A stretch of 64,000 bases of DNA from an uncultured Bacteroidota bacterium (GCA_903882805.1 CAIRYK010000068.1:20709-84708), one strand, 5' to 3'; counted from the stretch's first letter, positions 16,742 to 27,041 are shown. The notes: generated by a model from the sequence alone, not told the origin. A program made the numbers and translations.

Positions 16742-16981
16742 TTACCCCTGGTTGTCGCGCCATTCATATACCCATCCCGACTGTATCATTTCCAGGTGGC
16801 CTTCTGTGCACTGTTCGCGGGTGCCTTCAAAGTTGGGTATTTCCATTATCCAGTCCAGCAGTTCTGTAAATCTTATTCTGTATATTTTGCTTTCGCCAAA
16901 ATCGTCGCCAAAACGCTCATATAGCTTCATGGCTATATCTTCGTGGTCGTTCCATTTTATGGGTGGTTCGTAGTGTGCCAT
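16742..16981 (-). CDS. iscX: Fe-S cluster assembly protein IscX
   Basis: 79 aa. The sequence IKWNDHEDIAMKLYERFGDD followed by IRFTELLDWIMEIPNFEG matches IscX (YfhJ), a small acidic protein that binds IscS and iron and tunes Fe-S cluster assembly. In E. coli iscX ends the isc operon directly after fdx, and the same fdx-iscX order is seen here, with about 60 bp between stop and start. The rest of the isc operon is not in the window. Confidence 0.9.
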   Translation of the reverse strand: MAHYEPPIKWNDHEDIAMKLYERFGDDFGESKIYRIRFTELLDWIMEIPNFEGTREQCTEGHLEMIQSGWVYEWRDNQG

Positions 16982-17039
16982 TTTTTATAGTTTTTTTGTG
17001 AATGGGCATCGCGTTGTATGCCGCGGTTGTTGTTTGCGC

Positions 17040-17375
17040 TTATTCGCCATGTATCAGCGACTGGTCGGGTATGGTCACCTCGAGGGTACCGCTACCGTTC
17101 ACCAACACGCACTGGCAACCCAGCCTCGAAATTATTCTTGGGTTCCTGGCTCTGTCTATGAAGTCTTCTTCGCGGTCTGTAAGCTCAGGTACAAATTCGC
17201 TACCGCTTTCCAGATATATGTGGCAAGTGCTGCAGGCGCATACCATGCCGCAATTGTGGTGTAGCTCTATGTTGTTATCCAGCGCTACTTCCAGTATGCT
17301 TTGGTCGGGCGCAATGTTATCTATAACAACGGGCTCCAATCCTTTTTGGTCAAACTTGAATTTTATTGTGTACAT
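17040..17375 (-). CDS. fdx: adrenodoxin-type 2Fe-2S ferredoxin
   Basis: 111 aa from ATG 17375; an upstream in-frame start at 17402 overlaps a TAACTTTG -7 box (17400-17407, minus strand), so the shorter form is chosen. Cluster ligands follow C-x5-C-x2-C in HHNCGMVCACSTCHIYLE, with the fourth Cys in RLGCQCV. This places it with ISC-type ferredoxins that donate electrons to cluster assembly; adjacent iscX supports that. An extra Cys lies within the binding loop and another beside the fourth ligand. Confidence 0.88.
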   Translation of the reverse strand: MYTIKFKFDQKGLEPVVIDNIAPDQSILEVALDNNIELHHNCGMVCACSTCHIYLESGSEFVPELTDREEDFIDRARNPRIISRLGCQCVLVNGSGTLEVTIPDQSLIHGE

Positions 17376-17607
17376 GAAAATTACTATCCCTGTTTGCCGC
17401 AAAGTTAATGGTTACGACTGATAATAATTACTCAATTTCGGTCATTTAAGTAGGGGGAGTTCAATGGCACAGTATAGGCTCGTTGTTTAAAGCAAAACGT
17501 AAGCGTATAGTATAGTTTTTTTTGCGTATTGGTCTGTAATTTGAATGTCTTTAATGAAGGATCTAATAAAAACAGCGGCATTGGCTTCGTTGTAATTTCA
17601 GTATCCC

Positions 17608-17997
17608 TTAGCAAAAAGCGCTTGAGTGTAGCAAGTTGTTTACCGTTGCGCTGAGGGCTTCAGGAAACTGATCATTTTTTACCACATAGTCAATCGCGCC
17701 ATATTTAAAGGCATTAATTACCACTTGCATATCGTTTTGTCCGGATATAAGCATGCAATAGGTATGAGGATACAAATGCTTAATGCGTTGCAGTACTTCC
17801 AATCCGTTGAAGGGACTCATTTCGTAATCAAGGAAAATGATATCAGGGTTCAGGTGCAGTTTATTAATACAATCTTCACCATTTTCAAAAACGTGAATAT
17901 TAGTAAACCCCATGTTGATTAGGTGTTGTTTACACAATTCCCTGCTCAAAAAGTCGTCGTCTACCACAAACAATACTATGCTTTTTTTGTTTTCCAC
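17608..17997 (-). CDS. single-domain response regulator (CheY-like receiver)
   Basis: 129 aa consisting only of a receiver domain: acidic pocket VVDDDF, phospho-acceptor Asp57 in IIFLDYEMSPF, Ser in MLISGQND, and Lys in YVVKNDQFPEA. There is no output domain and no adjacent kinase, so it probably relays phosphate within a larger network. The stretches 17403-17607 and 17998-18215 on either side hold no supported gene. Confidence 0.85.
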   Translation of the reverse strand: MENKKSIVLFVVDDDFLSRELCKQHLINMGFTNIHVFENGEDCINKLHLNPDIIFLDYEMSPFNGLEVLQRIKHLYPHTYCMLISGQNDMQVVINAFKYGAIDYVVKNDQFPEALSATVNNLLHSSAFC

Positions 17998-18215
17998 CTT
18001 TATTGCATTTGCTTTCAGAAAGTCAAATTAGGCGCCAAAAACGTAAATTGTTGATAATCAGTATGTTGTGTTTTTTCTGGAAAAAAGTATGTCCAAATAG
18101 AAGAAACTTATTCCCAAAATGAGAAAGGCGATCATTTGTCCGTCTTTGGGACGAAATTTTGTGCAATTTGGCAAAAATCAGCTGATAATGGATTGTGCAT
18201 AGTTTTTGCGTACCA

Positions 18216-18620
18216 CTATTTTACTGTCAGCGTTACAGATACAGAGTTTCTGTAGCCGTCTTTATTAGTTACTGTAAATGTGTATTTTTCAGTTCCTTCC
18301 TCATTTCTCGTAGTTATGTTGAAGTCTTTTCTATACTCATCGCCTGCTTGCACCGATAGCGCTTCCGAGTAAAAGCTATTTGAAGATCCACCGTCGTAAA
18401 TACGAGATGCGTCAAACGATTTCAATACATCAGCCGTACCGGCGTTCGATGCTGTTATACCCACAAGCAACGTTTGATTTTTACTCACTGTGGCGTTGCT
18501 GCTCGTGTAGCCCGAGCCTGTTTTCATCTCTATATTTGGCAGCGATCCTTCTTCTTTATCACAAGAAGCTAATAATGATAGCGCTACTACTGTTGCAAAG
18601 ATTGTGGTGAGTTTTTTCAT
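18216..18620 (-). CDS. hypothetical lipoprotein
   Basis: 134 aa from ATG 18620 (MKKLTTIFATVVALSLLASC); the in-frame start at 18686 adds a non-signal extension. The lipobox LLASC predicts lipidation at Cys20, followed by DKEEG. The mature part is a compact, beta-rich, Ser/Thr-rich domain (NEEGTEKYTFTVTNKDGYRN...VTLTVK). No family is recognised; it resembles small Bacteroidota periplasmic Ig-like lipoproteins. Confidence 0.7.
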   Translation of the reverse strand: MKKLTTIFATVVALSLLASCDKEEGSLPNIEMKTGSGYTSSNATVSKNQTLLVGITASNAGTADVLKSFDASRIYDGGSSNSFYSEALSVQAGDEYRKDFNITTRNEEGTEKYTFTVTNKDGYRNSVSVTLTVK

Positions 18621-18788
18621 TGATATTGTTGTTTTTGGTGAGCGTAGCTCCCTGTTCTGATTTGGTATTACAATCCCTTTATACAATAACTATACCATTA
18701 CAGTAGCAACAATTGTTAAAATGATTGTATTGCGCGCTCAAGGTAACGCAAGCCGTGTGGTATAGTTGTCAGTATTCACGAAAAAAGC

Positions 18789-18819
18789 AAACCCACATAA
18801 TCATTAGCTATGTGGGTTT
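18789..18819 (-). terminator. terminator of the 18851-22177 gene
   Basis: An 11-bp perfect stem (aaacccacata/tatgtgggttt) with a 9-nt loop is followed on the minus strand by a run of six T. It lies just downstream of the large adhesin-like gene. Confidence 0.8.
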
Positions 18820-18850
18820 GTTAGCGTGTGTTATATTCAGTTGGTTAATA

Positions 18851-21800
18851 TTACCTAATAAGGGTAATATTTCCGTGTTTATTGATGGTTGTTCCAATCG
18901 ATGTTACAGCTTCTATTTGGTATACGTAAACTCCAAACGGTTGTGGCGCACCCTTGTAGTTGCCATCCCAGCCTTCTTCAATATTGGTAGTTTCGTACAC
19001 CATATTGCCCCAGCGGTTATATATCCTGAAGTAGTTGAGCGCTACCATGCCGTGTTTTATTATCCGCAATTTACCATTGGGCCCTGAGCCTGGCGTAAAC
19101 GCATTGGGTACGCTAATAAGCGACTCGGTGTTCATTATCAAACTAATAGAGTCTTTTACTGTACAACCCCATGCCGTAGATGCGTCAACGGTGTACTTGG
19201 TACTCATTTCCGGGGTAGAAATCGGATTTGATGAATATTGATCGCTCAGCCCAATTGGGGGGAACCAAGTGAAATAGGTGCAATTCGTTTGCGGCGAAAT
19301 CTGGTAAGTTTCACCTGGGTATAAAAGAACTGAATCTGGTAATAATATAGTGGCAGCCGGCCAAACAGTTACATTCACATTGAGCGTATCCAGACAGCCG
19401 TATTTATTGGTTGCCAATACAGTATATCGCTGCGACGTAATAGCTTTCAGCCAAGGAGCGGCAGAGGTAGAATCGCTTAGGTACATAGATGGTTTCCAAA
19501 GGTAGCTTACGCCTCCCCATGCAAACAATTGTATCGAGTCGCGAGGGCAAATTGATGTGTCTTTACTGATAGTGCCAAAGTTTGCCGGATGCACCATAAT
19601 CATGGCAGAATCGGCTCCTTTACATCCTGCCGGCGTTGTTACAAACAGCATTTGCTTTGTGCTATCGCCCGCAGTAAACAATACAGAAGTAGCCGTACTG
19701 TCGTCAATGAAATTTGCCGGGCGCCAGCGATACTGATAATGGGTGTACCACGAAGGCTCTACCGTACTATGCAGATGAAGCGTATCGAAACGGCAAACAA
19801 AACGGTTTCCGCCAAAGTGAACAATTGGATTGGGCTGTACATCTATAAAAAAGGAATCAATCATGTCTGGACAACCAGGCAATGTAACATGCAGATAGTA
19901 CATAGCAGAAGTATCGGGCACTATTAGCGGGCTGGATATTCGCGAGTTAGCTATACCAGCCGTAGGTATCCATTGAAATCTTGCCGACGGGTTGGCTGTT
20001 ACTAAAGTCTGTACACCTTTGCCCATGCATATAGCCGTATCGTTGTTGTAAAAATTAAGCGTATCGTAAATGATAGTTACATTTATCGTGTCCGACGAAG
20101 CGCAGCCCCCTACCGTAACTGTGAGATGGTAGGTCCCACTGAGCGCCGCTAAAATTGAAGGCGTTGTGCTGCCATCGCTCCATAAGAAGGTAGGGCTTGT
20201 ATAGGTGACCGATGAGCTGAGCGGTATAGATGAGCCAAGACAACTAAAAGTATCGGGTCCAAGATCAACCATTGGGTAAGGCGAAATAAGTACATGAATA
20301 CTGTCGGTTATTACGCATCCATTGTCCAATCTTAGCCAGTAGGTGCCGCTGGTAGATACGTGAATACTATCGCCTGTGCTGCCGGTGTTCCATAAGTAAG
20401 TTGTTCCTGTCGGTTGGGTTGATGACAATACCAGCGTATTACCTATACAAAATGCAGTGTCGTTGCCTAAATCTACAACGGGTACCGGTATAAAGTTTAC
20501 ATGGAAGGTATCTATGAGCACGGTACAATTTAACCTTGAATAAACCCAATATACCCCGCTGGCGCTAACGTTAATAGACGCAGTTGTTGCTCCGGTATTC
20601 CAGCGGTAGGTTGCGAATCCGGGCGGGGCTGATATACGTAATGGCGCGGAGGTAATACAAAGGCTGGTATCATGGCTGAAAGTAGTAGTATCGGGTGGGG
20701 TAGCTGTTATGTAGATGCTGTCTTTTGCTGTGCATATTTCTTTGAACGAGATATCGTCTATTACAAAATCGTTACCGGCGAGCGAAGTATTGGCGTCGTA
20801 TATACAAATTGTTGCGGTAGTGTTGGTCCCGCTATTCCAGGTAGTGAAGAAGTTCACCCATGTAGCTGGTGGAGCCGTTACAACAATTGGCGTACCTATT
20901 AGCGTGCCGTTTATTCTGAATTGAAGCGTTGGTACGTCTGGCCCAATGGTTACTGATGAGCAGTTTGCAAACCATGCACTGAAGTCGTAGTCCGTATTGG
21001 GCGTTACATTAATGGTCTGGCACCACACATCAACCGGGGTTGATGCACCATTAATAATCATCATATCGCCGGTGCCTGTGGTATGATCGCCAAACGAAGT
21101 GAAACCTGTATGCACATCGAACGGATCGAAGTCTACCGAATACTGTCCTTCCGGCAATACAGATGTACCGGGAGGAGAATAGGTATAGGAGCTTGTAAAC
21201 CAGTTATTACCTTGGCTGAAATCGCCATTAATTACAAAGTTGTAAGGTATTAGCGACTTTACAGTAAGATAGCGATAGCCCGACGTAGCCGTTGTTAGCG
21301 TTGGTCTAAGTATAGTAGTATCTGAAATTCCGGCTCTTGGCGTCCAGGCAATAGAAAGTACGGAGTCGCTTCCTGTATAGGCGCCGGGCAAAGTAATAGT
21401 TGTGCCGGCACAAAGACTTGCAGAATCGGGTAGCGTTACAATGTTGCATGGGGCAGTACATGCGTATGTGCTGCAAGAGGTATTGTTTTCTGTGATTATG
21501 GAGTTTATGCCGGTAGCAGAAACAATAGCGCCATATACGTTCAGGCCGGTTGGGTTAGAGCTCGGACTAGTTGTATTGTAGTTATTTGTTTTAATATTCA
21601 GTGTATGCGAGCCTGCTGTAAGGTACAGGGTCCTGAACACTGTTGCATAAGTTGAGTAGGTAGCCGGTATGGCGCTCGGCGGCATTGCAAAGCCCAATGG
21701 CGTTCCGTCAACATCAGTCATTTCTACATAATTATCGGCGGCAATACGCAATTCAAATCGTATTGAGTCTGCGGTGCATAACGTAAACGAGCGACTCAGC

Positions 21801-22177
21801 ACCATATCGTATTGGGTGCCCGTCGGCCCGGTGCCATCAGTAGTATAGGTCGAAGAATTTAGACAGCTTATCCATCCCCCAGGCCAGGCAGGTGGGTTTG
21901 TTGCCCATGCGCCTACTCTTGTTATCACATCGGCGCTACCTCCGGGTAATACTTCTATTAGGCCGGTCATAGATATTGCTACAGCCACGCTTGGCGATAC
22001 CGCTGTCATTTTCCATTTGGGGTCGGGTACCGGAGTACCGCCATCTAGTCCGGGCGTTACTGCCCTGCCTGTGAGCGGGTTGTAGCCGGTGCTGATAGTA
22101 AGAGAGTCAACAAGACACTGAGCTTTGCTCATGTATCCTACTAAGGTAAAAGCAAATAAGAGTAATAGTTTTTTCAT
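18851..22177 (-). CDS. giant cell-surface protein with Ig/PKD-like repeats and T9SS type B C-terminal domain
   Basis: 1108 aa. Signal peptide MKKLLLLFAFTLVGYMSKAQ; an N-terminal beta domain (about 20-250); a carbohydrate-binding-like jelly-roll module (about 310-480: FVINGDFSQGNNWF...DDISF); several Ig-like repeats with the pattern C.G..L.L......Y.W.TG.....I.V...G.Y; and the gliding-motility-associated type B domain (VPNAFTPGSGPNGK, FRIYNRWGNMVYET, WDGNYKGAPQPFGVYVYQ). It should be exported by T9SS and stay surface-associated, with a possible adhesion role. The last roughly 420 residues are clearly homologous to the next gene upstream. Codon usage is typical of the genome. Confidence 0.88.
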   Translation of the reverse strand: MKKLLLLFAFTLVGYMSKAQCLVDSLTISTGYNPLTGRAVTPGLDGGTPVPDPKWKMTAVSPSVAVAISMTGLIEVLPGGSADVITRVGAWATNPPAWPGGWISCLNSSTYTTDGTGPTGTQYDMVLSRSFTLCTADSIRFELRIAADNYVEMTDVDGTPLGFAMPPSAIPATYSTYATVFRTLYLTAGSHTLNIKTNNYNTTSPSSNPTGLNVYGAIVSATGINSIITENNTSCSTYACTAPCNIVTLPDSASLCAGTTITLPGAYTGSDSVLSIAWTPRAGISDTTILRPTLTTATSGYRYLTVKSLIPYNFVINGDFSQGNNWFTSSYTYSPPGTSVLPEGQYSVDFDPFDVHTGFTSFGDHTTGTGDMMIINGASTPVDVWCQTINVTPNTDYDFSAWFANCSSVTIGPDVPTLQFRINGTLIGTPIVVTAPPATWVNFFTTWNSGTNTTATICIYDANTSLAGNDFVIDDISFKEICTAKDSIYITATPPDTTTFSHDTSLCITSAPLRISAPPGFATYRWNTGATTASINVSASGVYWVYSRLNCTVLIDTFHVNFIPVPVVDLGNDTAFCIGNTLVLSSTQPTGTTYLWNTGSTGDSIHVSTSGTYWLRLDNGCVITDSIHVLISPYPMVDLGPDTFSCLGSSIPLSSSVTYTSPTFLWSDGSTTPSILAALSGTYHLTVTVGGCASSDTINVTIIYDTLNFYNNDTAICMGKGVQTLVTANPSARFQWIPTAGIANSRISSPLIVPDTSAMYYLHVTLPGCPDMIDSFFIDVQPNPIVHFGGNRFVCRFDTLHLHSTVEPSWYTHYQYRWRPANFIDDSTATSVLFTAGDSTKQMLFVTTPAGCKGADSAMIMVHPANFGTISKDTSICPRDSIQLFAWGGVSYLWKPSMYLSDSTSAAPWLKAITSQRYTVLATNKYGCLDTLNVNVTVWPAATILLPDSVLLYPGETYQISPQTNCTYFTWFPPIGLSDQYSSNPISTPEMSTKYTVDASTAWGCTVKDSISLIMNTESLISVPNAFTPGSGPNGKLRIIKHGMVALNYFRIYNRWGNMVYETTNIEEGWDGNYKGAPQPFGVYVYQIEAVTSIGTTINKHGNITLIR

Positions 22178-22338
22178 GCTTTAAGCGCTTAGGCGTGATA
22201 AAAATAGCAGTATGGAGTTGGTAACAGGTAAGGCAAATAACTAACAATTAAGGCAATAAATTTAATAAATATAACTGAGAGCGCAACAAAGCCCTAGGAT
22301 AAATTATATTGTTGTTTGTTAGTATAGTGGTTTAAGTA

Positions 22339-22375
22339 AAACAGGAAATAGAATTATCAATTCTATTTCCTGTTT
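22339..22375 (-). terminator. long hairpin terminator
   Basis: A 17-bp perfect stem (aaacaggaaatagaatt/aattctatttcctgttt) with a 3-nt loop lies downstream of the 22402-25785 gene and upstream of its paralogue, so the two are probably separate transcripts. Confidence 0.7.
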
Positions 22376-22401
22376 GTTCATTATAACTTTCATTTTTAGG
22401 T

Positions 22402-25400
22402 TTACCTTATAAGGGTTATGTTACCACGTTTAGTAACAATTTTTCCGGCTTCGGTAACAGCTTCCAATTCGTATACATATACTCCGAATGGCTGATCTGA
22501 ACCATTGTATTTACCATCCCAGCCAGCATTAATATCGTGCGACTCGTAAACAGTAACTCCCCAACGGTTGAAGATTCTGAATGAATTGACAGTAGCCAAT
22601 CCTTTTTTCACTATGTATAGAATGTTATTGACACCTGTTCCGGGTGTAAATGCATTTGGTACATTGATGATAGTTCCGGGGTCAACACGTATGCTGATAC
22701 TGTCATATACCACACAGCCGTCTGGTGTAACGCCCTTCACTTTGTATTTAGTGTTTACGTCCGGAGTTGCTATTGGATTTGAGCTTGTTGTATCGTTCAA
22801 TCCAATAGTTGGTGTCCAGGAGTATTTGTTACAGTTAGAGCTTGTTGGTATCTGATAAGATTCTCCTGGATGGAGTATAACGGAATCTCCCAGATACATG
22901 ATCGCATTCGGGCGAACATTTATTTTAGCAAATAGCGTATCCTTACATCCGTACTGGCTGGTAGCATAACCAATATATTGTGTTGAAGTGATTGGGTGCA
23001 CCCAGGGAGCATTGAATGTAGAATCGTCGAGGTAGGCTGAAGGGTGCCATACATGGGTCGCTATCGAGCCTGGAATAATACTGTCTCTTAACTGCACAGA
23101 ATCGCCGGGGCAAAGATCAATCACAGTATCCAACAGTGCAAAATTGCCTGTATGAACAATTACCTGAGCTGAGTCGATTGCATAACAACCTGCAGGTGTT
23201 GAAACTTTTAATATCAACATTGTTGTATCGCCGCCGGTAAAAAACACTGTTTGTGTACTGTCTTTGTCAAGGTAGGTACTTGGCGTCCACTTGTAGATAT
23301 ACTTGGTATACCATGTCGGGTTTACACCAGCTGTTATTCTTATTGTATCAAATTCACACACGGTTCGGTTACCACCTGCATATACTACTGGATTTGGTTG
23401 AACATCGATATGGAAGGAGTCGACAATGTCAGGACATCCCGGATAAGTACCTCTTACAACGTAGGTTGCGGAGGTATCTGGTGTTATAGTTGGCTGTGCA
23501 ATGTTAGAGAATGGAATTCCGGTTGTTGGCGTCCACTGGTATTGAATGATACTATTGATAGAGATTCTTGGTTTCACCCAACCGCCCAGGCATATAGCCG
23601 TATCTTGCTGGAATAAAGTCATCGTATCGAAAACTATGAGCACATTGGTTGAGTCAATCCTGATACAACCGCTATCATTTACTTTTAACCAGTAAAGACC
23701 AGTGACTATTGCGAAAATTGAGTCGTCTGTTGCTCCGTTGCTCCATGTATATTGGTGGTTGGCAAGGTGGGGGTAAGAGTTTCTCAATGTATCTGGCAAA
23801 CCCCGACAATCGGCATAGTCAGGCCCTATGTTTACTAGGGGTACACTAACAGTTCTAACTGTAACAGTATCTCTACCCACGCATACACTACTATCTGTAA
23901 TAGGTATGAAGGTTCCAGGCGTTGTTGGGTCTGGTACCAAACGGGTGAAATAATAAGTGCTATCTATAGTAACAGAGTATTTGCCTGTCTGATAGACATC
24001 AAGGAAGTGAGTGGTATCTCCGGTACTCCACAAAAAGCGAGACGCAGGATAGTTTTGAGTCAGTCTTAATGTGTCTCCAAGACAGATATTCGTATCTCTT
24101 GTAGTTGCAAGCAGGTGTACAGGAATTGGAATTTTATAGATAACCACAGTATCCGACATTTTACAGCCGTAAGGGCGTGACATATTCAAGATGTAGGTAG
24201 TGCCGCCAAACAACAATGCCGGTGGATATACGGTGTAAGTGGTGTCTGTAATCGTAGAAAAACCAGTGCTCCATGTATATACAGAACCAACTGTTTGCGG
24301 CTTTGGACGAAGCATAATTGAGTCGGCACAAATAATAGTATCGTTACCTAATGTGAATTTTCTGAAATTGGGGTCGAAATTGTATAATTCCAAACGTTCA
24401 ACTTGCGATAATTGCCTGTTGTACACTGCAATATCATCTATTTTACCGTTGAACGGATAAGCATTGGTAGAGTTATTACCCACAGTGAAAATAGAGCCTG
24501 ATATCGCGCTGAGTGGATTGAATGGAGATATAAAGAAACCTACAGTTGCTCCATCGAGATAAAAGCGATAACTGTTACCGTTTTTTACCAAAACTAAGTT
24601 ATGCCACGTGTTGAGGCTGCTCCCTAAAGGAGATGATCCCAGCCATGTGGTAAGGAACTTACCAACCCCGCCAAACATAACCGAGACGCTATCTCCTACG
24701 CCTGGAGCAGCGCCATTATCCATCACAAAACCAAAGCCGTTCGACCCGGGTCCGGGAGTTAGGAAACCATTGTAGAGAATTACTGATCTCTGTAAAGTGT
24801 AGGGGTACATCCATACAGAATAAGTGAAGTCTCCACTGGTACTGGTGGTAGGGAAGAAGGTATTATAATGCATTTCACTATTTACGCCGTTGAAGGAAAA
24901 CGCTGCATGAGAAAAACCATATCTGTCCGATGTATCTATAGCTGGTGTGGTTACTAAACCTGAATTGATAAGGTCGCGACCTATGGGGCTATGGTCGATG
25001 GTGTCATTACAGAATGGATACCATGCCATAAGGTTGCCCACAACGCCTGTATCCGGAATCTGATTTACTGCAACCAGGCGTGTCATATAACATCCAGTTG
25101 CAGCAAGTGTGTACGTAGCTGCCAGTAAGCCGGTGCTAACGCCTCTTAAAAGTCCGGTGGTGTAATTGATTGTGGCAAGTGTGTTGTTGCTTGTTGTCCA
25201 ATAACCTCCCGGAGTGAGGTCATATAATGTTGATGTATCTCCAGGTACGATTGTGGCTACAGTAGAAATACCGGTAATCGGCAACGGTAACGGATTTACA
25301 GTCATTGTTTGTTGGGCGAAACACCCTGTACCCAACGTATACCGAATATTTACCGGACTACCAGGGGATACTCCGGTTACTAAACCGGTCAAAGAACCTA

Positions 25401-25785
25401 CGGTTGCGATTGTGATATTTGAACTGGACCATGTACCGCCTGGCGTTGTGTCATTAAGCTGAACAGAATACAAATTGCAAACTCTGTTAGGACCATATAT
25501 AGGCGTAGGTACTGGATTTACATTTACAACAGCCGTTACATAACTGGTAATTACTGTGTAAGTTATAGTGGCAGACCCTACTGCTACGCCAGTGGCGATA
25601 CCAGTGCCAGTGCCAATACTTACTATTCCGGGATTACTGCTCGACCAAGAACCGCCAACTGTAGCGTCTGAAAAGGTAGCGACTGTGCCTTTACAGATTG
25701 CAGGTGGACCAAAAATAGGGGATACTTGACCATACGCTACATGCGATAGTATTAATACAGTCAGGAAGAATAGTAATTTTCTCAT
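22402..25785 (-). CDS. giant cell-surface protein with Big_2-like and LamG-like modules and T9SS type B C-terminal domain
   Basis: 1127 aa from ATG 25785 (MRKLLFFLTVLILSHVAYGQ signal peptide); an in-frame start at 25842 adds an implausible leader. Modules: three Big_2-like Ig repeats (about 25-250, SWSSSNPGIVSIGTGTGIAT repeated with variation); a LamG/concanavalin-like domain (about 265-475, WHNLVLVKNGNSYRFYLDG and FNGKIDDIAVYNRQLSQVE); Ig-like repeats with WSTGDTT/WSNGATDDSI cores; and the type B domain (VPNAFTPGTGVNNI, FRIFNRWGVTVYES, WDGKYNGSDQPFGVYVYE). LamG and Big_2 modules suggest glycan or surface binding. It is a tandem paralogue of the next gene downstream but carries different N-terminal modules. 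Confidence 0.88.
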   Translation of the reverse strand: MRKLLFFLTVLILSHVAYGQVSPIFGPPAICKGTVATFSDATVGGSWSSSNPGIVSIGTGTGIATGVAVGSATITYTVITSYVTAVVNVNPVPTPIYGPNRVCNLYSVQLNDTTPGGTWSSSNITIATVGSLTGLVTGVSPGSPVNIRYTLGTGCFAQQTMTVNPLPLPITGISTVATIVPGDTSTLYDLTPGGYWTTSNNTLATINYTTGLLRGVSTGLLAATYTLAATGCYMTRLVAVNQIPDTGVVGNLMAWYPFCNDTIDHSPIGRDLINSGLVTTPAIDTSDRYGFSHAAFSFNGVNSEMHYNTFFPTTSTSGDFTYSVWMYPYTLQRSVILYNGFLTPGPGSNGFGFVMDNGAAPGVGDSVSVMFGGVGKFLTTWLGSSPLGSSLNTWHNLVLVKNGNSYRFYLDGATVGFFISPFNPLSAISGSIFTVGNNSTNAYPFNGKIDDIAVYNRQLSQVERLELYNFDPNFRKFTLGNDTIICADSIMLRPKPQTVGSVYTWSTGFSTITDTTYTVYPPALLFGGTTYILNMSRPYGCKMSDTVVIYKIPIPVHLLATTRDTNICLGDTLRLTQNYPASRFLWSTGDTTHFLDVYQTGKYSVTIDSTYYFTRLVPDPTTPGTFIPITDSSVCVGRDTVTVRTVSVPLVNIGPDYADCRGLPDTLRNSYPHLANHQYTWSNGATDDSIFAIVTGLYWLKVNDSGCIRIDSTNVLIVFDTMTLFQQDTAICLGGWVKPRISINSIIQYQWTPTTGIPFSNIAQPTITPDTSATYVVRGTYPGCPDIVDSFHIDVQPNPVVYAGGNRTVCEFDTIRITAGVNPTWYTKYIYKWTPSTYLDKDSTQTVFFTGGDTTMLILKVSTPAGCYAIDSAQVIVHTGNFALLDTVIDLCPGDSVQLRDSIIPGSIATHVWHPSAYLDDSTFNAPWVHPITSTQYIGYATSQYGCKDTLFAKINVRPNAIMYLGDSVILHPGESYQIPTSSNCNKYSWTPTIGLNDTTSSNPIATPDVNTKYKVKGVTPDGCVVYDSISIRVDPGTIINVPNAFTPGTGVNNILYIVKKGLATVNSFRIFNRWGVTVYESHDINAGWDGKYNGSDQPFGVYVYELEAVTEAGKIVTKRGNITLIR

Positions 25786-26066
25786 AAAAAAAATATCAGG
25801 GCAATATAAAAAATAGAATACAAATATATAAAAGTTAGGCAAAAAGCGCCGTTTTTCTTTATTTTTTTAAACGCAACACTGTCACCAACCAAAATAACCA
25901 ACTGTTGAAAAACAGATTATATAGTTGATATTTTTGTTTTTAATTAATGTGCTTATCCAACATTTTTAGTTCGACAAAACACACGATGCACAATTTACGC
26001 ATCAATCCTATTATTTACATGCAGACAGTCAACTATATTTAAAAGGTTGGCGAAGTTGGCTGTTAT

Positions 26067-27041
26067 TTAATAAGAAAGTGGATTTTTTGCTGTATTCTTA
26101 AACTCATTCCATACTTCTGTCACTATTTCAGCTGCAGGCTTTATTTCTTTTATCATGCTGCTCACCTGACCTATTTCTAGTTCGCCCTCAGTTAGGTTGC
26201 CGTCAAACATACCTTGTTTTGCGCGTGCTCTACCCAGCAGGTATTCAAGATCGGCAATGGTAGCCCCGTTCTTCTCGGCTTCATATACGCGCTGGTAGAA
26301 CTCGTTTTTTATCAACCTCACAGGTGTCAGTTTCTTTAGGGTCAGCACAGTGTATCCTTCTCCAGCGTTTACCACAGCATCCTTAAAAGCTTTATGGCTT
26401 GACGCCTCCGGTGTGCATACGAAACGGCTACCCATTTGTACGCCTTCTGCGCCCAACGCCATTACGGCAAACATCGCTCTACCGCCGCCAATGCCGCCAG
26501 CCGCAATAAGTGGTATTTTTATTGCCTCGCGAACAGCCGGTATAAGGCATAGCGTAGTGGTTTCTTCTCTACCGTTATGGCCACCAGCTTCAAAACCTTC
26601 TGCTACAACGGCATCCACTCCGGCTTCTTCACATTTTTTTGCAAACTTGGCGCTCGACACTACATGCACTACGGTAATTCCATTTTCCTTTAGCTTGCTG
26701 GTCCATGTTTTGGGATTGCCTGCTGATGTGAAAACGATAGGGACCTTTTGTTCTATAATAATTGCAATATGCTGATCGATAGAAGGGTACAAAAGCGGCA
26801 GATTTACCGCAAAAGGCTTATCGGTTGCCTGCTTGCATTTGATAATGTGCTCCTTTAATACTTCCGGATACATACTCCCGGCGCCAATGATACCCAAACC
26901 GCCGGCATTGCTCACTGCCGAGGCTAAACGCCATCCCGAGGCCCAAATCATGCCTGCCTGTATAATAGGATATTGAATGCCAAATAGTGATGTGATGCGA
27001 TTATTGAAACCATCGTTAGTGAATTTGCTTTCGAAGAGCAT
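26067..27041 (-). CDS. nitronate monooxygenase / FabK-like FMN enzyme
   Basis: 324 aa, a TIM-barrel FMN protein. Conserved features are the N-terminal IQYPIIQAGMIWASGWRLAS, NAGGLGIIG, EGFEAGGHNG (the His is the family's catalytic-site residue), AAGGIGGGRAMFAVMALGAE (phosphate binding) and VQMGSRFVCTPEA. These fit the 2-nitropropane dioxygenase/nitronate monooxygenase family, which also includes FabK-type enoyl-ACP reductases. The precise reaction cannot be read from sequence. It follows porX in the same orientation, with a hairpin between. Confidence 0.85.
   Translation of the reverse strand: MLFESKFTNDGFNNRITSLFGIQYPIIQAGMIWASGWRLASAVSNAGGLGIIGAGSMYPEVLKEHIIKCKQATDKPFAVNLPLLYPSIDQHIAIIIEQKVPIVFTSAGNPKTWTSKLKENGITVVHVVSSAKFAKKCEEAGVDAVVAEGFEAGGHNGREETTTLCLIPAVREAIKIPLIAAGGIGGGRAMFAVMALGAEGVQMGSRFVCTPEASSHKAFKDAVVNAGEGYTVLTLKKLTPVRLIKNEFYQRVYEAEKNGATIADLEYLLGRARAKQGMFDGNLTEGELEIGQVSSMIKEIKPAAEIVTEVWNEFKNTAKNPLSY

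Noticed and set aside
17432..17614. 60-aa minus-strand frame after the receiver gene
   Set aside because: No family feature, no promoter or coding-like composition; overlaps the receiver gene stop.
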